Of a stretch of DNA of 64,000 nucleotides, positions 33,574 through 40,834 are shown piece after piece. The translations under genes were made by a program, and so were the position numbers. The stretch covers positions 1-64,000 of the forward strand of contig NZ_JAPDDR010000016.1 in NCBI RefSeq assembly GCF_025950095.1, given 5' to 3'. Source of the stretch: Luteolibacter rhizosphaerae (lineage in GTDB: Bacteria; Verrucomicrobiota; Verrucomicrobiia; Verrucomicrobiales; Akkermansiaceae). Every line of letters starts with the position of its first letter. Position 1 is the first letter of the stretch. The notes beneath the pieces were generated by a model. It ran no database searches and was not told where the DNA came from. It saw only the letters and a list, made by a program, of their open reading frames with translations.

Positions 33574-34080
33574 ATGAGACATCGCCGCAATACCACCAAG
33601 CTCAAGCGCACCGCCGCCCACCGGCGCTCGCTGCTTGCCAACCTCGCCTGCAGCTTGATCGAGCATGGCAGCATCCGCACCACGCTCGCCAAGGCCAAGG
33701 CCCTGCGCCCCGTGGCTGAGAAGATGATCGGCCTCGGCAAGCGTGGAGATCTCCACGCCCGCCGCCAGGCTGTCGCCTTCCTGCGCCAGAAGGACATCGC
33801 CAAGAAGCTCTTCGAAGAGGTCGCCCCTCTCTCGAAGGACCGCCAGGGCGGTTACTGCCGGATCACCAAGCTGGGTGCCCGCATGACCGACTCCGCGCCG
33901 ATGGCCGTGATCGAGTGGGTGGACCAGCCGGCTGTCGAAGAGACCGCCGTGGCCGCTCCCGCCGCTGAAGAGCCCGCCGCCGTGGCTGCTCCCGCTGCTG
34001 CTGAAGAAGCCGCCGAAGCCAAGCCCGCCAAGAAGAAGGCGGCGAAGAAGGCGAAGGCCGCTGACGAAGCCGCGGAGTAA
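33574..34080 (+). CDS. rplQ: 50S ribosomal protein L17 with Ala/Lys-rich tail
   Basis: A 168-aa protein. Residues 1-115 are L17 ([29 protein letters not shown] and [12 protein letters not shown]). The last 45 residues are low-complexity Ala/Glu/Pro followed by [13 protein letters not shown]. Extended L17 tails are known in several Bacteroidota and Verrucomicrobiota. What is unusual is that very similar tails end two unrelated genes downstream (34204 and 36528). It is the second gene of the rpoA operon, with a terminator right after it. Confidence 0.97.
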   Translation: MRHRRNTTKLKRTAAHRRSLLANLACSLIEHGSIRTTLAKAKALRPVAEKMIGLGKRGDLHARRQAVAFLRQKDIAKKLFEEVAPLSKDRQGGYCRITKLGARMTDSAPMAVIEWVDQPAVEETAVAAPAAEEPAAVAAPAAAEEAAEAKPAKKKAAKKAKAADEAAE

Positions 34081-34111
34081 TCCGCAGGTCGTCGAGAGAC
34101 TGATTCCTAAG

Positions 34112-34142
34112 ACCCCCGCCGGAGCGATCCGGCGGGGGTTTT
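34112..34142 (+). terminator. Rho-independent terminator of rpoA-rplQ
   Basis: ACCCCCGCCGGA and TCCGGCGGGGGT pair perfectly over 12 bp around a GCGA tetraloop, followed by TTT. A decayed copy of this site and its flanks lies at 36340-36440. Confidence 0.95.
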
Positions 34143-34203
34143 CGGTTTGAAGGCGGGATCATCCATCGCTAATCTTCCGATCATCGATCGGTGGGAAATC
34201 GCC

Positions 34204-34749
34204 ATGAAGCGTGATCTATCAGAGCAGGTGGTCCGGATGCGCATTGTCGTCAGTGCGCCGCTATCCGGGGTGACATTCGCGGTGCAGCGCGGCAAGGCCG
34301 GTTTGCTCGCGCCGACGGTAAGCAGTGCGGAGTCGCTCGAGTTCGAGTTCTCGCTGCGTGTCGCGATGGATCCGGCCCAAGGGTTCAATTTCCTCGGTGA
34401 GTTCGCGCAGGGCCCGCGGACCGACCGCTTCATCTATCTCAATTCCGGAACCTATGCCGGCCAGCCGCATACCACCTGGGCCCGTCGCGCGAAATTGAAG
34501 CTGGCTTCCATCCCGGCGGCCTTGATTGAAGGCGCGATGACGTCCCCGGGGCAGGTCCTCGAAGCAAGGCTCGCCGGAACGGGAAGCGACGGCGGACCGA
34601 TCTGCGCGACCGTGAAGCCGGAAGCCCTCGAATGGCGCTTGGTGAGAAGTGCCGCCGCCGTGGCTGCTCCCGCTGCTTCTGCTGAAGCAGCCGCCGAAGC
34701 CAAGCCCGCCAAGAAGAAGGCGAGCAAGAAGGCCAAGGCCTCGGAGTAA
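34204..34749 (+). CDS. DUF5990-family protein carrying the L17-type tail
   Basis: A 181-aa protein from ATG at 34204; an upstream TTG at 34147 is less likely. The body matches DUF5990: R-I-V-V-S-A-P-L-S-G-V-T-F-A-V-Q, F-N-F-L-G-E-F-A-Q-G-P, R-F-I-Y-L-N-S-G-T-Y-A-G-Q and a C-terminal G-S-D-G-G-P-I-C-A-T-V-K-P. That family is uncharacterised. The last 35 residues (A-A-V-A-A-P-A-A... [14 protein letters not shown]) copy the end of L17 upstream at protein and nucleotide level, so the gene seems to have acquired its 3' end by duplication of the rplQ end. Confidence 0.8.
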   Translation: MKRDLSEQVVRMRIVVSAPLSGVTFAVQRGKAGLLAPTVSSAESLEFEFSLRVAMDPAQGFNFLGEFAQGPRTDRFIYLNSGTYAGQPHTTWARRAKLKLASIPAALIEGAMTSPGQVLEARLAGTGSDGGPICATVKPEALEWRLVRSAAAVAAPAASAEAAAEAKPAKKKASKKAKASE

Positions 34750-34782
34750 GCGCTTGGTTGTTCAGACGTAGGCCATCCCGCC

Positions 34783-35142
34783 ATGAGTGCCACTATCACC
34801 AAAAAGGTCACGAAAGAGAAGCTGGCGAAGATTCTGCCTCGCGCTTACACGGACCGTTGGGGGTCGGTCAATGTTCCTGAGCCGATCACGGTGATCGTAT
34901 TCGATGACTCCGTCGTCAAGTCCGGCACGCTCCGCAAGGCGCTGCACCGCGTTGGCGACAGCTTGGAATCACTTGTTCTTGTCGGGGGAGACTTCACCGA
35001 TGAATCTCGCGCGATAGCGAGTGAGATAAGAGCCTTCCTGCTAGCTCAGAGTTGCTATGGCTGGACAGACGAGAGCTATCAGCAGATTCGCAAGATCATC
35101 GGCTCGAAAGTGAAAACACCAGACTTGAGACGCGATGCTTGA
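34783..35142 (+). CDS. Small cytosolic protein of unknown function
   Basis: A 119-aa protein from ATG at 34783. It starts with a Lys-rich segment (T-K-K-V-T-K-E-K-L-A-K) and continues with alternating strands and helices (I-T-V-I-V-F-D-D-S-V-V, L-V-L-V-G-G-D-F). It has no signal, membrane segment or metal motif. It lies 33 bp after the DUF5990 gene. The linking sequence contains GCTTGGTTGTTC, which resembles the 3' end of the palindromes between later genes. No family was recognised. Confidence 0.65.
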   Translation: MSATITKKVTKEKLAKILPRAYTDRWGSVNVPEPITVIVFDDSVVKSGTLRKALHRVGDSLESLVLVGGDFTDESRAIASEIRAFLLAQSCYGWTDESYQQIRKIIGSKVKTPDLRRDA

Positions 35143-35205
35143 TCATTCGCTGAAGCCAGCCCGGTCATTGGGCTGTGGCATCCGCTAGCAGATGCCCCGC
35201 AGCCA

Positions 35206-35859
35206 ATGGATGCCTTCCCCATCCTTGAAAAATCTGTCCGTAGTTGTGATGTTCTCCAGAAGTTGATGCAATTCGTCCGCTGCCTCCGATACCGCGATCT
35301 CCCCAAACCGAAGTGGGACGAGAACGAGGAGGCATCGCTGGAGAAAGAGTTCAACGAGGTCTACGACCAGTTAGTCGCGGCGCTCAGCGAGCTCTACCTC
35401 GTGGATGACCAGGCGGGTTCGGGGCCGGAGAATGCCGTGATCTCAATGTCCCGCTACGATGTGTCGATCTGCCGTCACCACAACATTGTCGCGGATTCTC
35501 CCGCTTGGCACCCTGATCTCGTGATGACGATGCATGCCGTTCTTCAAGAAGTGCCGGCAGGATGGACTTTCGGGATTGATGCGACTGAGTTTCCTCCGGG
35601 CCAAGCGCACGTCGTGATTCAGCGCGATGGAACCGTATCCGGATGGTCGGAGTTCGGCGCCAGAGCAACTCTCGGTCGGCTTGGCTTCCCTCCCCGGCTT
35701 GGATTGCTTTGGAACACCTGGTGTTTTCTGGTCAATTGGGTAGACGACTTGCGCAGGCGCCTTGCGGTTCGGCGAGCGTTGAAGGCCCCCCGGCCAGAAT
35801 GCATCGTCACCAAGGACGCCGCGAAGACCGGCGAACAAGATGTCCCTCCTAACGCCTGA
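35206..35859 (+). CDS. Protein of unknown function
   Basis: A 217-aa protein from ATG at 35206. The middle has D-L-V-M-T-M-H-A-V-L-Q-E-V-P-A-G-W-T-F-G-I-D, a strand-helix pattern without known catalytic residues. A possible hydrophobic patch (L-L-W-N-T-W-C-F-L-V-N-W-V) precedes a basic C-terminus, so membrane contact is possible. The stop codon lies inside CCTAACGCCTGA, which looks like the first half-site of an integron attC. No family was recognised. Confidence 0.6.
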   Translation: MDAFPILEKSVRSCDVLQKLMQFVRCLRYRDLPKPKWDENEEASLEKEFNEVYDQLVAALSELYLVDDQAGSGPENAVISMSRYDVSICRHHNIVADSPAWHPDLVMTMHAVLQEVPAGWTFGIDATEFPPGQAHVVIQRDGTVSGWSEFGARATLGRLGFPPRLGLLWNTWCFLVNWVDDLRRRLAVRRALKAPRPECIVTKDAAKTGEQDVPPNA

Positions 35860-35965
35860 TCCGCCGCGAGTCCAAGCCGTTATGAACATTCAACCACCAA
35901 CCTGCAGTCGAAGCCACGCTCACGGTAGGGCTTAGGTGAACTTCGACGCTCGATCTTGAACACAC

Positions 35966-36337
35966 ATGACGCGAGCCGCCGACCATCTCGATGCTTCATT
36001 TCCCGCGTCGTTTATTGGCTTCACTCGTCACTGTGAGGCCTATTGCGTAGCAGGGTGTTGTGGCTTGGATGCCTTTTCCTTCGATGATTCGACTCTTGAA
36101 AGTGCCATCATGGCCTACGGGGTAAATGCAACAGAGTCAATGTGCGCAGAGTCCCAACAGGCTGCCTTACAATTCTCGCACGAAACTCGCCAGTGTTGGT
36201 CATCCCAGGATGATTTTAATGCGATATGGGATAATGGTTCAGAACTGTCCAAGTGGATTCTAGAAATCATTGGAGACACTCGACGGTTAACCCCAAGACT
36301 GAGCAAACAAGCGGACGCAGGGAAGGAGCCGATTTGA
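35966..36337 (+). CDS. DUF6331-like small protein
   Basis: A 123-aa protein. C-E-A-Y-C-V-A-G-C-C-G-L-D-A-F-S-F is a Cys-rich signature that I associate with the DUF6331 group of uncharacterised bacterial proteins. The remainder is helical with W-S-S-Q-D-D-F and L-S-K-W-I-L-E-I-I. It has no export signal. The gene sits in the array of small genes and is followed by the decayed terminator copy at 36340. The base composition is lower in GC than the ribosomal genes, in line with recent acquisition. Confidence 0.65.
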   Translation: MTRAADHLDASFPASFIGFTRHCEAYCVAGCCGLDAFSFDDSTLESAIMAYGVNATESMCAESQQAALQFSHETRQCWSSQDDFNAIWDNGSELSKWILEIIGDTRRLTPRLSKQADAGKEPI

Positions 36338-36339
36338 GT

Positions 36340-36440
36340 TCGAGAAACTGATTCCCAAGCTCCCGTCGGAGCGGTCCGAGGGGCGGCGGTTTGAAGGCGG
36401 AATCATCAATCACCAATCTTCCAATCATCAATCGGACTGC
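36340..36440. repeat. Decayed copy of the rplQ terminator region
   Basis: The words CGAGA(A/G)ACTGATTCC, CCGTCGGAGCGGTCCG and GGTTTGAAGGCGGAATCATC parallel 34091-34190 after rplQ. The stem is no longer perfect and the T run is lost. The copy sits just upstream of another gene whose product carries the L17-type tail, so the tail and terminator were probably duplicated together. Confidence 0.7.
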
Positions 36441-36527
36441 GGCTGCGCTGGGGGATGGTGGCGGGGGAGGGGCGTCCCTTCGACTCATCCTTGAAGTCCG
36501 GAGGGATGGCGTGATAACTAAGCGGTC

Positions 36528-36947
36528 ATGATGAAGCGCTTCTTCCTGATCACGGCCTTGTTATTCGCCCAAGTGGCGCTCGCGGAGGAATCCAAGTTTG
36601 TCGATGACGCACCGAAGGGATTCATCCACGTCCGCGAAGAGAGCGATGGGGTGGAATCCCACGACTTCATCAGGGCCGATTGTGTCGTGCGCCTCCTACA
36701 AATCTCGGAGGAGGACGCGGGCAAGATGCGGCACTACATCCGGCTGTACACCACGGGCACGGAGGGTTCTTCCCATGACATTGAATCCGCGACCCGGGAG
36801 GAGGCCGAGAAAGTTCGCGGCAGACTGCTGGAGATCCTGTCCGCGGCCACCGCTCCCGCCGCCAAGGCCAAGGAAACCATCAAAGCGAAGCCCGCCAAGA
36901 AGAAGGCGCGCAAGAAGCCCAAGGCTGCGGTGGAGGCTGTGGAGTGA
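36528..36947 (+). CDS. Exported protein with L17-like Lys-rich tail
   Basis: A 139-aa protein with signal peptide M-M-K-R-F-F-L-I-T-A-L-L-F-A-Q-V-A-L-A. The mature domain of about 80 residues ends G-R-L-L-E-I-L, followed by A-A-T-A-P-A-A-K-A-K-E and K-P-A-K-K-K-A-R-K-K-P-K-A-A. This tail is the same type as those of L17 and the DUF5990 protein, although this protein is exported and they are cytosolic. The function is unknown. GTGAGC...GCTCAC forms a small hairpin at its stop codon. Confidence 0.7.
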   Translation: MMKRFFLITALLFAQVALAEESKFVDDAPKGFIHVREESDGVESHDFIRADCVVRLLQISEEDAGKMRHYIRLYTTGTEGSSHDIESATREEAEKVRGRLLEILSAATAPAAKAKETIKAKPAKKKARKKPKAAVEAVE

Positions 36948-37122
36948 GCGATCAGCTCACACCGCATGATCCCATGCGATTGAGCTCTGCCGGTGTTTGT
37001 CTTGTAGTTCCGCAGATTCCGGTTTCCCCGAGATAGTGTGCAGTTCCACAGTCCATTGAGGCCTTGTGTATTTTTGGGGAACTTCCAATAGTCGAGTTGT
37101 TCTGCCGAAAATAAGTCCTCTC

Positions 37123-37566
37123 ATGACATTCGAAGAGCTCCGTAAGAAGTACACCGAAGACGAACTGTCCTATTTTCCCGGCGATGCTGGTCTCCGATTC
37201 GATGCGTTTTCACCCATTCTCTCAGATCTCTACGAGGACAAGATCGTCTATTGTGAGAGGTTTGTTGCTGTCGTTTCGCTTCGTGACATTGAACTTTCAC
37301 CAAAGGGGTTTGGCGCGACATGCACCCCTTTTCTTGCCTTCGAGAGACCAGGAGATTTTCGCTCGCTCATACCGGACAGAGAATGGAGTTTCCGGGGCCC
37401 TTGGGACTGGATGAGGCTCATCAAGAACTCGATCAACGTTCCCTACGCCGGGTGGACCATCTGGCCAGAGAAAGATCGCGTTAAAGAGGTAATCAGATCG
37501 TTGTCGATGGGAGATCTTGAGGCCGCACTGAAATTAACCCTGAAAGAACCCGAAAAGGCAGGATAA
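37123..37566 (+). CDS. Protein of unknown function
   Basis: A 147-aa protein from ATG at 37123; the open frame upstream lacks support. It starts M-T-F-E-E-L-R-K-K-Y and has an aromatic centre with W-S-F-R-G-P-W-D-W-M-R and G-W-T-I-W-P-E-K-D-R. There are no signal, metal or nucleotide motifs. It is followed by a 90-bp spacer and then an attC-like palindrome, which fits a gene cassette. No family was recognised. Confidence 0.65.
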   Translation: MTFEELRKKYTEDELSYFPGDAGLRFDAFSPILSDLYEDKIVYCERFVAVVSLRDIELSPKGFGATCTPFLAFERPGDFRSLIPDREWSFRGPWDWMRLIKNSINVPYAGWTIWPEKDRVKEVIRSLSMGDLEAALKLTLKEPEKAG

Positions 37567-37657
37567 GTCGCGGGTGGCCACCGCCGCCGACGCCCCAGGT
37601 TGAGCGAGGGCTTTCTTCCCACCTTTGCCACCTCTAATGGTTCTGCTATAACGACGT

Positions 37658-37739
37658 GGCCTATCTATGCGCCGCGACGAACCCGGTCATTCCGCTCACG
37701 TTGCAATCGACGCTCTTGCGGGCTAGGTCGCTGAGCTTT
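37658..37739 (+). repeat. attC-like imperfect palindrome, divergent copy
   Basis: GGCCTATC, then ATGCGC, GCGACGAACCCGG, a spacer with GTTGCAATCG, and finally GGTCGCTGAGCTT. It aligns end to end with the two near-identical copies at 40316 and 40735. The GCGAC/GTCGC stem is kept, while the rest has drifted. The IS5 element is inserted directly at its 3' end. Confidence 0.6.
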
Positions 37740-38618
37740 AGGGCGTGTTTGAAAACCTCATGAAGTTGCCAGCCAGTCCAAGCACGCAGCAAGCAGGATG
37801 AAGTTGAAGTAGGTGTCGGCCAGTTTGTCGTAGCGCGTGGCAATCCGCCGGTTGCGCTTGATGCGCTGGAAGAAATTCTCCACGTGGCGGCGGTGGCGGT
37901 AGTAGCCTTGGTGGAACGGTGCGGGGATCTTCCGCCTCGCCGTGCTGGGGATGCAATGCCGGCTGCGTGAACGGTGGATCGTGTCGCGAAGCGGTCCGCT
38001 GTCGTATGCCTTGTCGCCGACAATCCTCACTCCCCGCAGCCCCGCGAGGAGATCCGGTGCCGCCTTCGCATCGTGCACGTTGCCGGGAGACAGGGAGGCT
38101 CTGACCAAGCGGCCTTTGCCGTCCACCACCGCGTGCAACTTGCTGTTGAGGCCGCCCCGGCTTTTGCCGATGGCCTGCAATTCCTTGCCGCCGCACCCGC
38201 CATGGGCGTCCTTGTGAACCTTGAGGTGGGTCGAGTCGATGAATCGCAACGCGCCGGTCCTGCCGCGGGCCAGGTATTTCAAGATCTTCTCCCAAACCCC
38301 TTTCGAGCACCATAGGCGCCAACGCGAATAAACCGTTTCCCACGGTCCGAAATCCGGCGGCACCGCCCTCCATGCACAACCGGTGCGCAAAACGTAGATC
38401 ATGCCTGTCGTCAACATCCGGTGGCACGAGGGAGGCCTGCCACCAATTGTTGTACTGTTCACCCTCAGCGGGATTCTGGACTACGTTAATTTTTTTAGCG
38501 CCAGCCAGAGCGCGTCGGACAGATGGAAGTACGAGTTGGGCGGTTTCATCGGAAGATGAAATCAAAACGTACGAGCCGGGCAGTACTTTCATTCTTCCGT
38601 GGTTTTCAAACACGCCCT
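37740..38618 (-). mobile_element. IS5-family insertion sequence (IS427-group-like)
   Basis: About 879 bp bounded by perfect 17-bp inverted repeats, AGGGCGTGTTTGAAAAC at 37740-37756 and its complement at 38602-38618. The flanking TA/TAG dinucleotides fit a TA or CTAG target as used by the IS427 group. It encodes one transposase on the minus strand, interrupted by a stop codon. The insertion lies at the 3' end of an attC-like palindrome and in front of the gene at 38645. Confidence 0.92.
37758..38549 (-). pseudogene. IS5-family transposase with in-frame TAG
   Basis: From ATG at 38549 the frame reads 22 codons with the typical helix L-S-D-A-L-W-L-A-L-K-K-L, then TAG at 38483-38481. It resumes in the same frame with G-G-R-P-P-S, V-L-R-T-G-C-A-W-R-A-V-P-P-D-F-G-P-W, F-I-D-S-T-H-L-K-V (first catalytic Asp), V-G-D-K-A-Y-D-S (second Asp) and a C-terminal E in the V-E-N-F-F-Q-R-I-K-R-N-R-R motif. 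The DDE residues are intact, so only the early stop disables the gene, unless it is read through or restarted downstream. Confidence 0.85.
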
Positions 38619-38644
38619 AGTATTCTGCCAGAAATTAGAACCCG

Positions 38645-39031
38645 ATGGCTCGCTACGATTTGCAGGAACCTCGACTTTACGCGGACTTCAACGGGTGCTT
38701 CGGGGATATTCTGTGTCTCTCCCATGGTGACACATGTCGGACTCAGGGTGGCAACGAGATTGAGCTTCGCGAGGGGATGATCGTTACCGCATACGATGAG
38801 GACGCCAATGCCAATGGTGAGCGGGACGATCTGATTGCTACCGGGGTTGTCGTGCGTTCCCACGAATCGCTGAGATGCAACTGCTCTGTTTGGTGCCTCC
38901 GGGTTGATGAGAATGGTGTGCGGAGCGAGTCCGAGATCCCAGGATCAGAAGCAGAGCAAGCCGCCGCTCCGAACCGCTCAACAGCGCCCGGTTTGAAATC
39001 GGAGATTCCTCTTCGCGGCTCGGAGGGCTAA
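38645..39031 (+). CDS. Small protein with shared 3' tail
   Basis: A 128-aa protein. The body (residues 1-98) has D-F-N-G-C-F-G-D-I-L-C-L-S-H-G, V-T-A-Y-D-E-D-A-N-A-N-G and D-D-L-I-A-T-G-V-V-V, a beta-rich cytosolic domain I cannot place. The last 27 residues (E-Q-A-A-A-P-N-R-S-T-A-P-G-L ... R-G-S-E-G) are nearly the same as the end of the unrelated protein at 39661. That tail is encoded by an 81-bp palindromic repeat, so it is probably recombination-site sequence read through as protein. Confidence 0.6.
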   Translation: MARYDLQEPRLYADFNGCFGDILCLSHGDTCRTQGGNEIELREGMIVTAYDEDANANGERDDLIATGVVVRSHESLRCNCSVWCLRVDENGVRSESEIPGSEAEQAAAPNRSTAPGLKSEIPLRGSEG

Positions 39032-39034
39032 GAC
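38954..39034 (+). repeat. 81-bp palindromic tail repeat, copy 1
   Basis: It is ungapped against 40003-40083 and about 80% identical. The arms GCCGCTCCGAACCGC and GCGGCTCGGAGGGC pair with one extra base, like an attC stem. The stop codon of the gene lies at the end of the repeat, in GGGCTAAGAC. Confidence 0.75.
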
Positions 39035-39050
39035 CTTCGGCGGAAAGGTC

Positions 39051-39437
39051 ATGAAGAAACTCGCGTTTGCAGCGCTTGCAATCCTGCTGTGTGGAGTGGC
39101 GCTGAAGCTGCGATCTTGGAAGGCGCAGATGGATGCGGACGTGCGACGCACCAAGAATGACACCGAAGCGATCCGAAGGGCGGTTCTGGCCTACCGGGAC
39201 GAGGATGGAGTGCCGCTGGATTCCAAGAGCGACCCATTTCGCGTTCTTACCCTCGGTGATAATGTTCGGCAGATTCCATTTCTTGTGCCTCTTGATTCCG
39301 GTCATTGGCCCGGGAATCGATATTCCGATCCGTGGGGACGCCCTTACGCTTTCGACCTGTCGCAACCAGACAATCCGCAGATTCGATCCTTTGGACCAGA
39401 TGGACGCCAATCCGCGGATGATATCGGCGGATGGTGA
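39051..39437 (+). CDS. Type II secretion pseudopilin G-like protein
   Basis: A 128-aa protein. The N-terminus is one hydrophobic helix (L-A-F-A-A-L-A-I-L-L-C-G-V-A-L) with a basic start. A helical stretch (T-K-N-D-T-E-A-I-R-R-A-V) follows, and the end matches the GspG C-terminal loop: D-P-W-G-R-P-Y-A-F-D-L and F-G-P-D-G-R-Q-S-A-D-D-I. The usual prepilin cleavage site (G-F-T-L-I-E) is not visible, so it may be a membrane-anchored relative rather than a true pseudopilin. No other secretion genes are nearby. Confidence 0.7.
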   Translation: MKKLAFAALAILLCGVALKLRSWKAQMDADVRRTKNDTEAIRRAVLAYRDEDGVPLDSKSDPFRVLTLGDNVRQIPFLVPLDSGHWPGNRYSDPWGRPYAFDLSQPDNPQIRSFGPDGRQSADDIGGW

Positions 39438-39457
39438 CACGGAACAAGGATACCTCA

Positions 39458-39576
39458 ATGTCTCCAAGAAAGAAAATTCGCATTCCGAGCGATGGGTGAA
39501 TCAGTTCATGATTCAGGACGAGTATGGCGACGACCTTGTCCATCGGAACAAAAGCAACGGCGGACAAGGCGGCTAG
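39458..39576 (+). pseudogene. Possible remnant of a very small gene
   Basis: ATG at 39458 reads M-S-P-R-K-K-I-R-I-P-S-D-G and then stops. In another frame the text continues with N-Q-F-M-I-Q-D-E-Y-G-D-D-L-V-H and ends at 39576. This looks like one short gene with a frameshift. The following 84 bp contain GGCGGCTAG and CCCGCCGTGCC, a weak inverted repeat. It is only a suggestion. Confidence 0.25.
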
Positions 39577-39660
39577 TTCGCTGCGCTCTGGACGCCTGAT
39601 GCCCGCCGTGCCACAGTTCAAACGGTGGGCCGCAATCCAAGAACTCTGCCATCAACAATC

Positions 39661-40080
39661 ATGAGCCAACCTACGACATTTCGGAACGTTTGGTTTCTCC
39701 CTGGAGAAGATACTTGGCGACGATGGAGCCTCTTTGCTTACGAGGACATCGGAATCCTGACAGTTGGAGACGGGCATATCGAATTTGTCGGGCGGCGGCG
39801 TCATGTTTCCATCAGCTCGATCGATGAATTGAAGTTCGGCACGCAGGGCCGGGATTTTATCAACAATTGGGTTCATATCGAATCGGGAGACCAGACGGTA
39901 TATTTCGCAGATGGGGGCTGGTGGGGATTTCGAGGACACTTGGCACATGGGACACGCAAGATTCTACGAGCTGTTCTAGCCTCATTCCCGACAACAACCG
40001 CCGAGCAAGCCGCCGCTCCAAACCGCTCGGAAGCGCCCAATTTGAGTTCAAGGTCCTCCGCTCGCGGTTCGGAGGGCTAA
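39661..40080 (+). CDS. Small protein (possible PH-like fold) with shared 3' tail
   Basis: A 139-aa protein from ATG at 39661. Residues 1-110 alternate strands (W-S-L-F-A-Y-E-D-I-G-I-L-T-V, H-I-E-F-V-G-R-R-R-H-V-S-I) and end in a helix with K-I-L-R-A-V, like PH or GRAM domains. The last 28 residues (E-Q-A-A-A-P-N-R-S-E-A-P-N-L ... R-G-S-E-G) repeat the tail of the 38645 product. The bodies are unrelated, so the tail comes from the palindromic repeat. Confidence 0.6.
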   Translation: MSQPTTFRNVWFLPGEDTWRRWSLFAYEDIGILTVGDGHIEFVGRRRHVSISSIDELKFGTQGRDFINNWVHIESGDQTVYFADGGWWGFRGHLAHGTRKILRAVLASFPTTTAEQAAAPNRSEAPNLSSRSSARGSEG

Positions 40081-40083
40081 GAC
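40003..40083 (+). repeat. 81-bp palindromic tail repeat, copy 2
   Basis: The partner of 38954-39034. The arms GCCGCTCCAAACCGC and GCGGTTCGGAGGGC pair. It again contains the stop codon (GGGCTAAGAC), and the next gene starts within 20 bp. Confidence 0.75.
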
Positions 40084-40099
40084 ATTGGCTTCATCATAT

Positions 40100-40300
40100 A
40101 TGAGCACCGAGTATCAAGTTCAGACCTTTTCTGGTGGTGAGGTTCGGTTCTGGATAGAGCGGGGATCGTCCATTCATTTGAAGGCTGTGTCGCCGCATGG
40201 AGATCCGACGGAGCTTACCTCTGAGGATGCCAGAGAAATTGCTGCAGCGTTAATCGCAGCCGCAGAGCAGATGGATGTTTCACCGAAGCAGATTTTATGA
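40100..40300 (+). CDS. Small cassette-type protein of unknown function
   Basis: A 66-aa protein from ATG at 40100; a TTG at 40085 is in frame, but the ATG is better. It is a compact strand-helix protein (V-Q-T-F-S-G-G-E-V-R-F-W-I-E, then D-A-R-E-I-A-A-A-L-I-A-A-A-E-Q) without signals. It lies between the 81-bp tail repeat and the first near-identical attC-like palindrome. It has the size and placement typical of integron cassette genes. Confidence 0.6.
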   Translation: MSTEYQVQTFSGGEVRFWIERGSSIHLKAVSPHGDPTELTSEDAREIAAALIAAAEQMDVSPKQIL

Positions 40301-40315
40301 GAGAGGACACCTTAT

Positions 40316-40409
40316 GGCCTAGGCATGCGCTGGAGCGAACCCGGCATGGTCTCGCGGTTTGCAATCGTGGCGTTCCGCGAGCCGGGTCGCTGAGCTTGGG
40401 TCCTTAGGC
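40316..40409 (+). repeat. attC-like imperfect palindrome, copy A
   Basis: It begins GGCCTAGGC, then ATGCGCTGGAGCGAACCCGG. The stem AGCGA(A)CCCGGC pairs with GCCGGGTCGCT, with one unpaired A, and CTCGCGG pairs with CCGCGAG. It ends GAGCTTGGGTCCTTAGGC. The CTTAGGC end matches the integron R' box (GTTRRRY) except for the first base. It differs at three positions from copy B over 86 bp. It lies after a stop and just before the next start, the normal attC position. Confidence 0.7.
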
Positions 40410-40420
40410 CGTTCCGCGCG

Positions 40421-40732
40421 ATGGGCACATACAATACTCTCCACATTTCACTGACTTGCCCGAGGTGCGGTGCGGTCGTCGAGACGACCGTTGATTGTTA
40501 CTTTGGCTACGTCGGCGGGATGCAGGAATTGAGGATCGGCGACCGCTATCCTTGGAGAGAGTGCGTGGAGCCTCAGAACGGTGGCAGACCGGAGGGCGGC
40601 TCTGTGGACGGTGAGGGCTACGTGGAGTGTCCGCGTTGTCAGAGAGATGCACACTTGCGGGTTCTCGTTCGTGATGATGTCATTGTCGGCGTTGAGCCAG
40701 ACCCGGAGAGACTAGGATATGTTCCAGATTGA
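40421..40732 (+). CDS. Two-Cys-pair zinc-ribbon-like protein
   Basis: A 103-aa protein. It has C-P-R-C at about residues 13-16 and a second C-P-R-C near residue 70, the likely four ligands of a split zinc ribbon. Aromatic residues (C-Y-F-G-Y-V-G-G) lie between. It has no signal. It is flanked on both sides by the near-identical attC-like palindromes, so the gene and one palindrome form an ideal cassette of about 420 bp. The function is unknown. Confidence 0.65.
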   Translation: MGTYNTLHISLTCPRCGAVVETTVDCYFGYVGGMQELRIGDRYPWRECVEPQNGGRPEGGSVDGEGYVECPRCQRDAHLRVLVRDDVIVGVEPDPERLGYVPD

Positions 40733-40734
40733 AA

Positions 40735-40828
40735 GGCCTAAACATGCGCTGGAGCGAACCCGGCATGATCTCGCGGTTTGCAATCGTGGCGTTCCGCGAG
40801 CCGGGTCGCTGAGCTTGGGTTGTTCTGC
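40735..40828 (+). repeat. attC-like imperfect palindrome, copy B
   Basis: GGCCTAAAC (close to the integron box GCCTAAC), then ATGCGCTGGAGCGAACCCGG, and the same stem as copy A, ending GAGCTTGGGTTGTTCTGC. The 3' half-box is poorer than in copy A. The next gene starts 7 bp after it. Confidence 0.7.
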
Positions 40829-40834
40829 TTAGAA

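Noticed and set aside
37738..38613. Alternative 291-codon frame covering the whole IS element
   Set aside because: Its text turns into low-complexity Arg/Pro/Gln sequence, while the other frame carries all transposase motifs. Only a stop codon splits the true frame.
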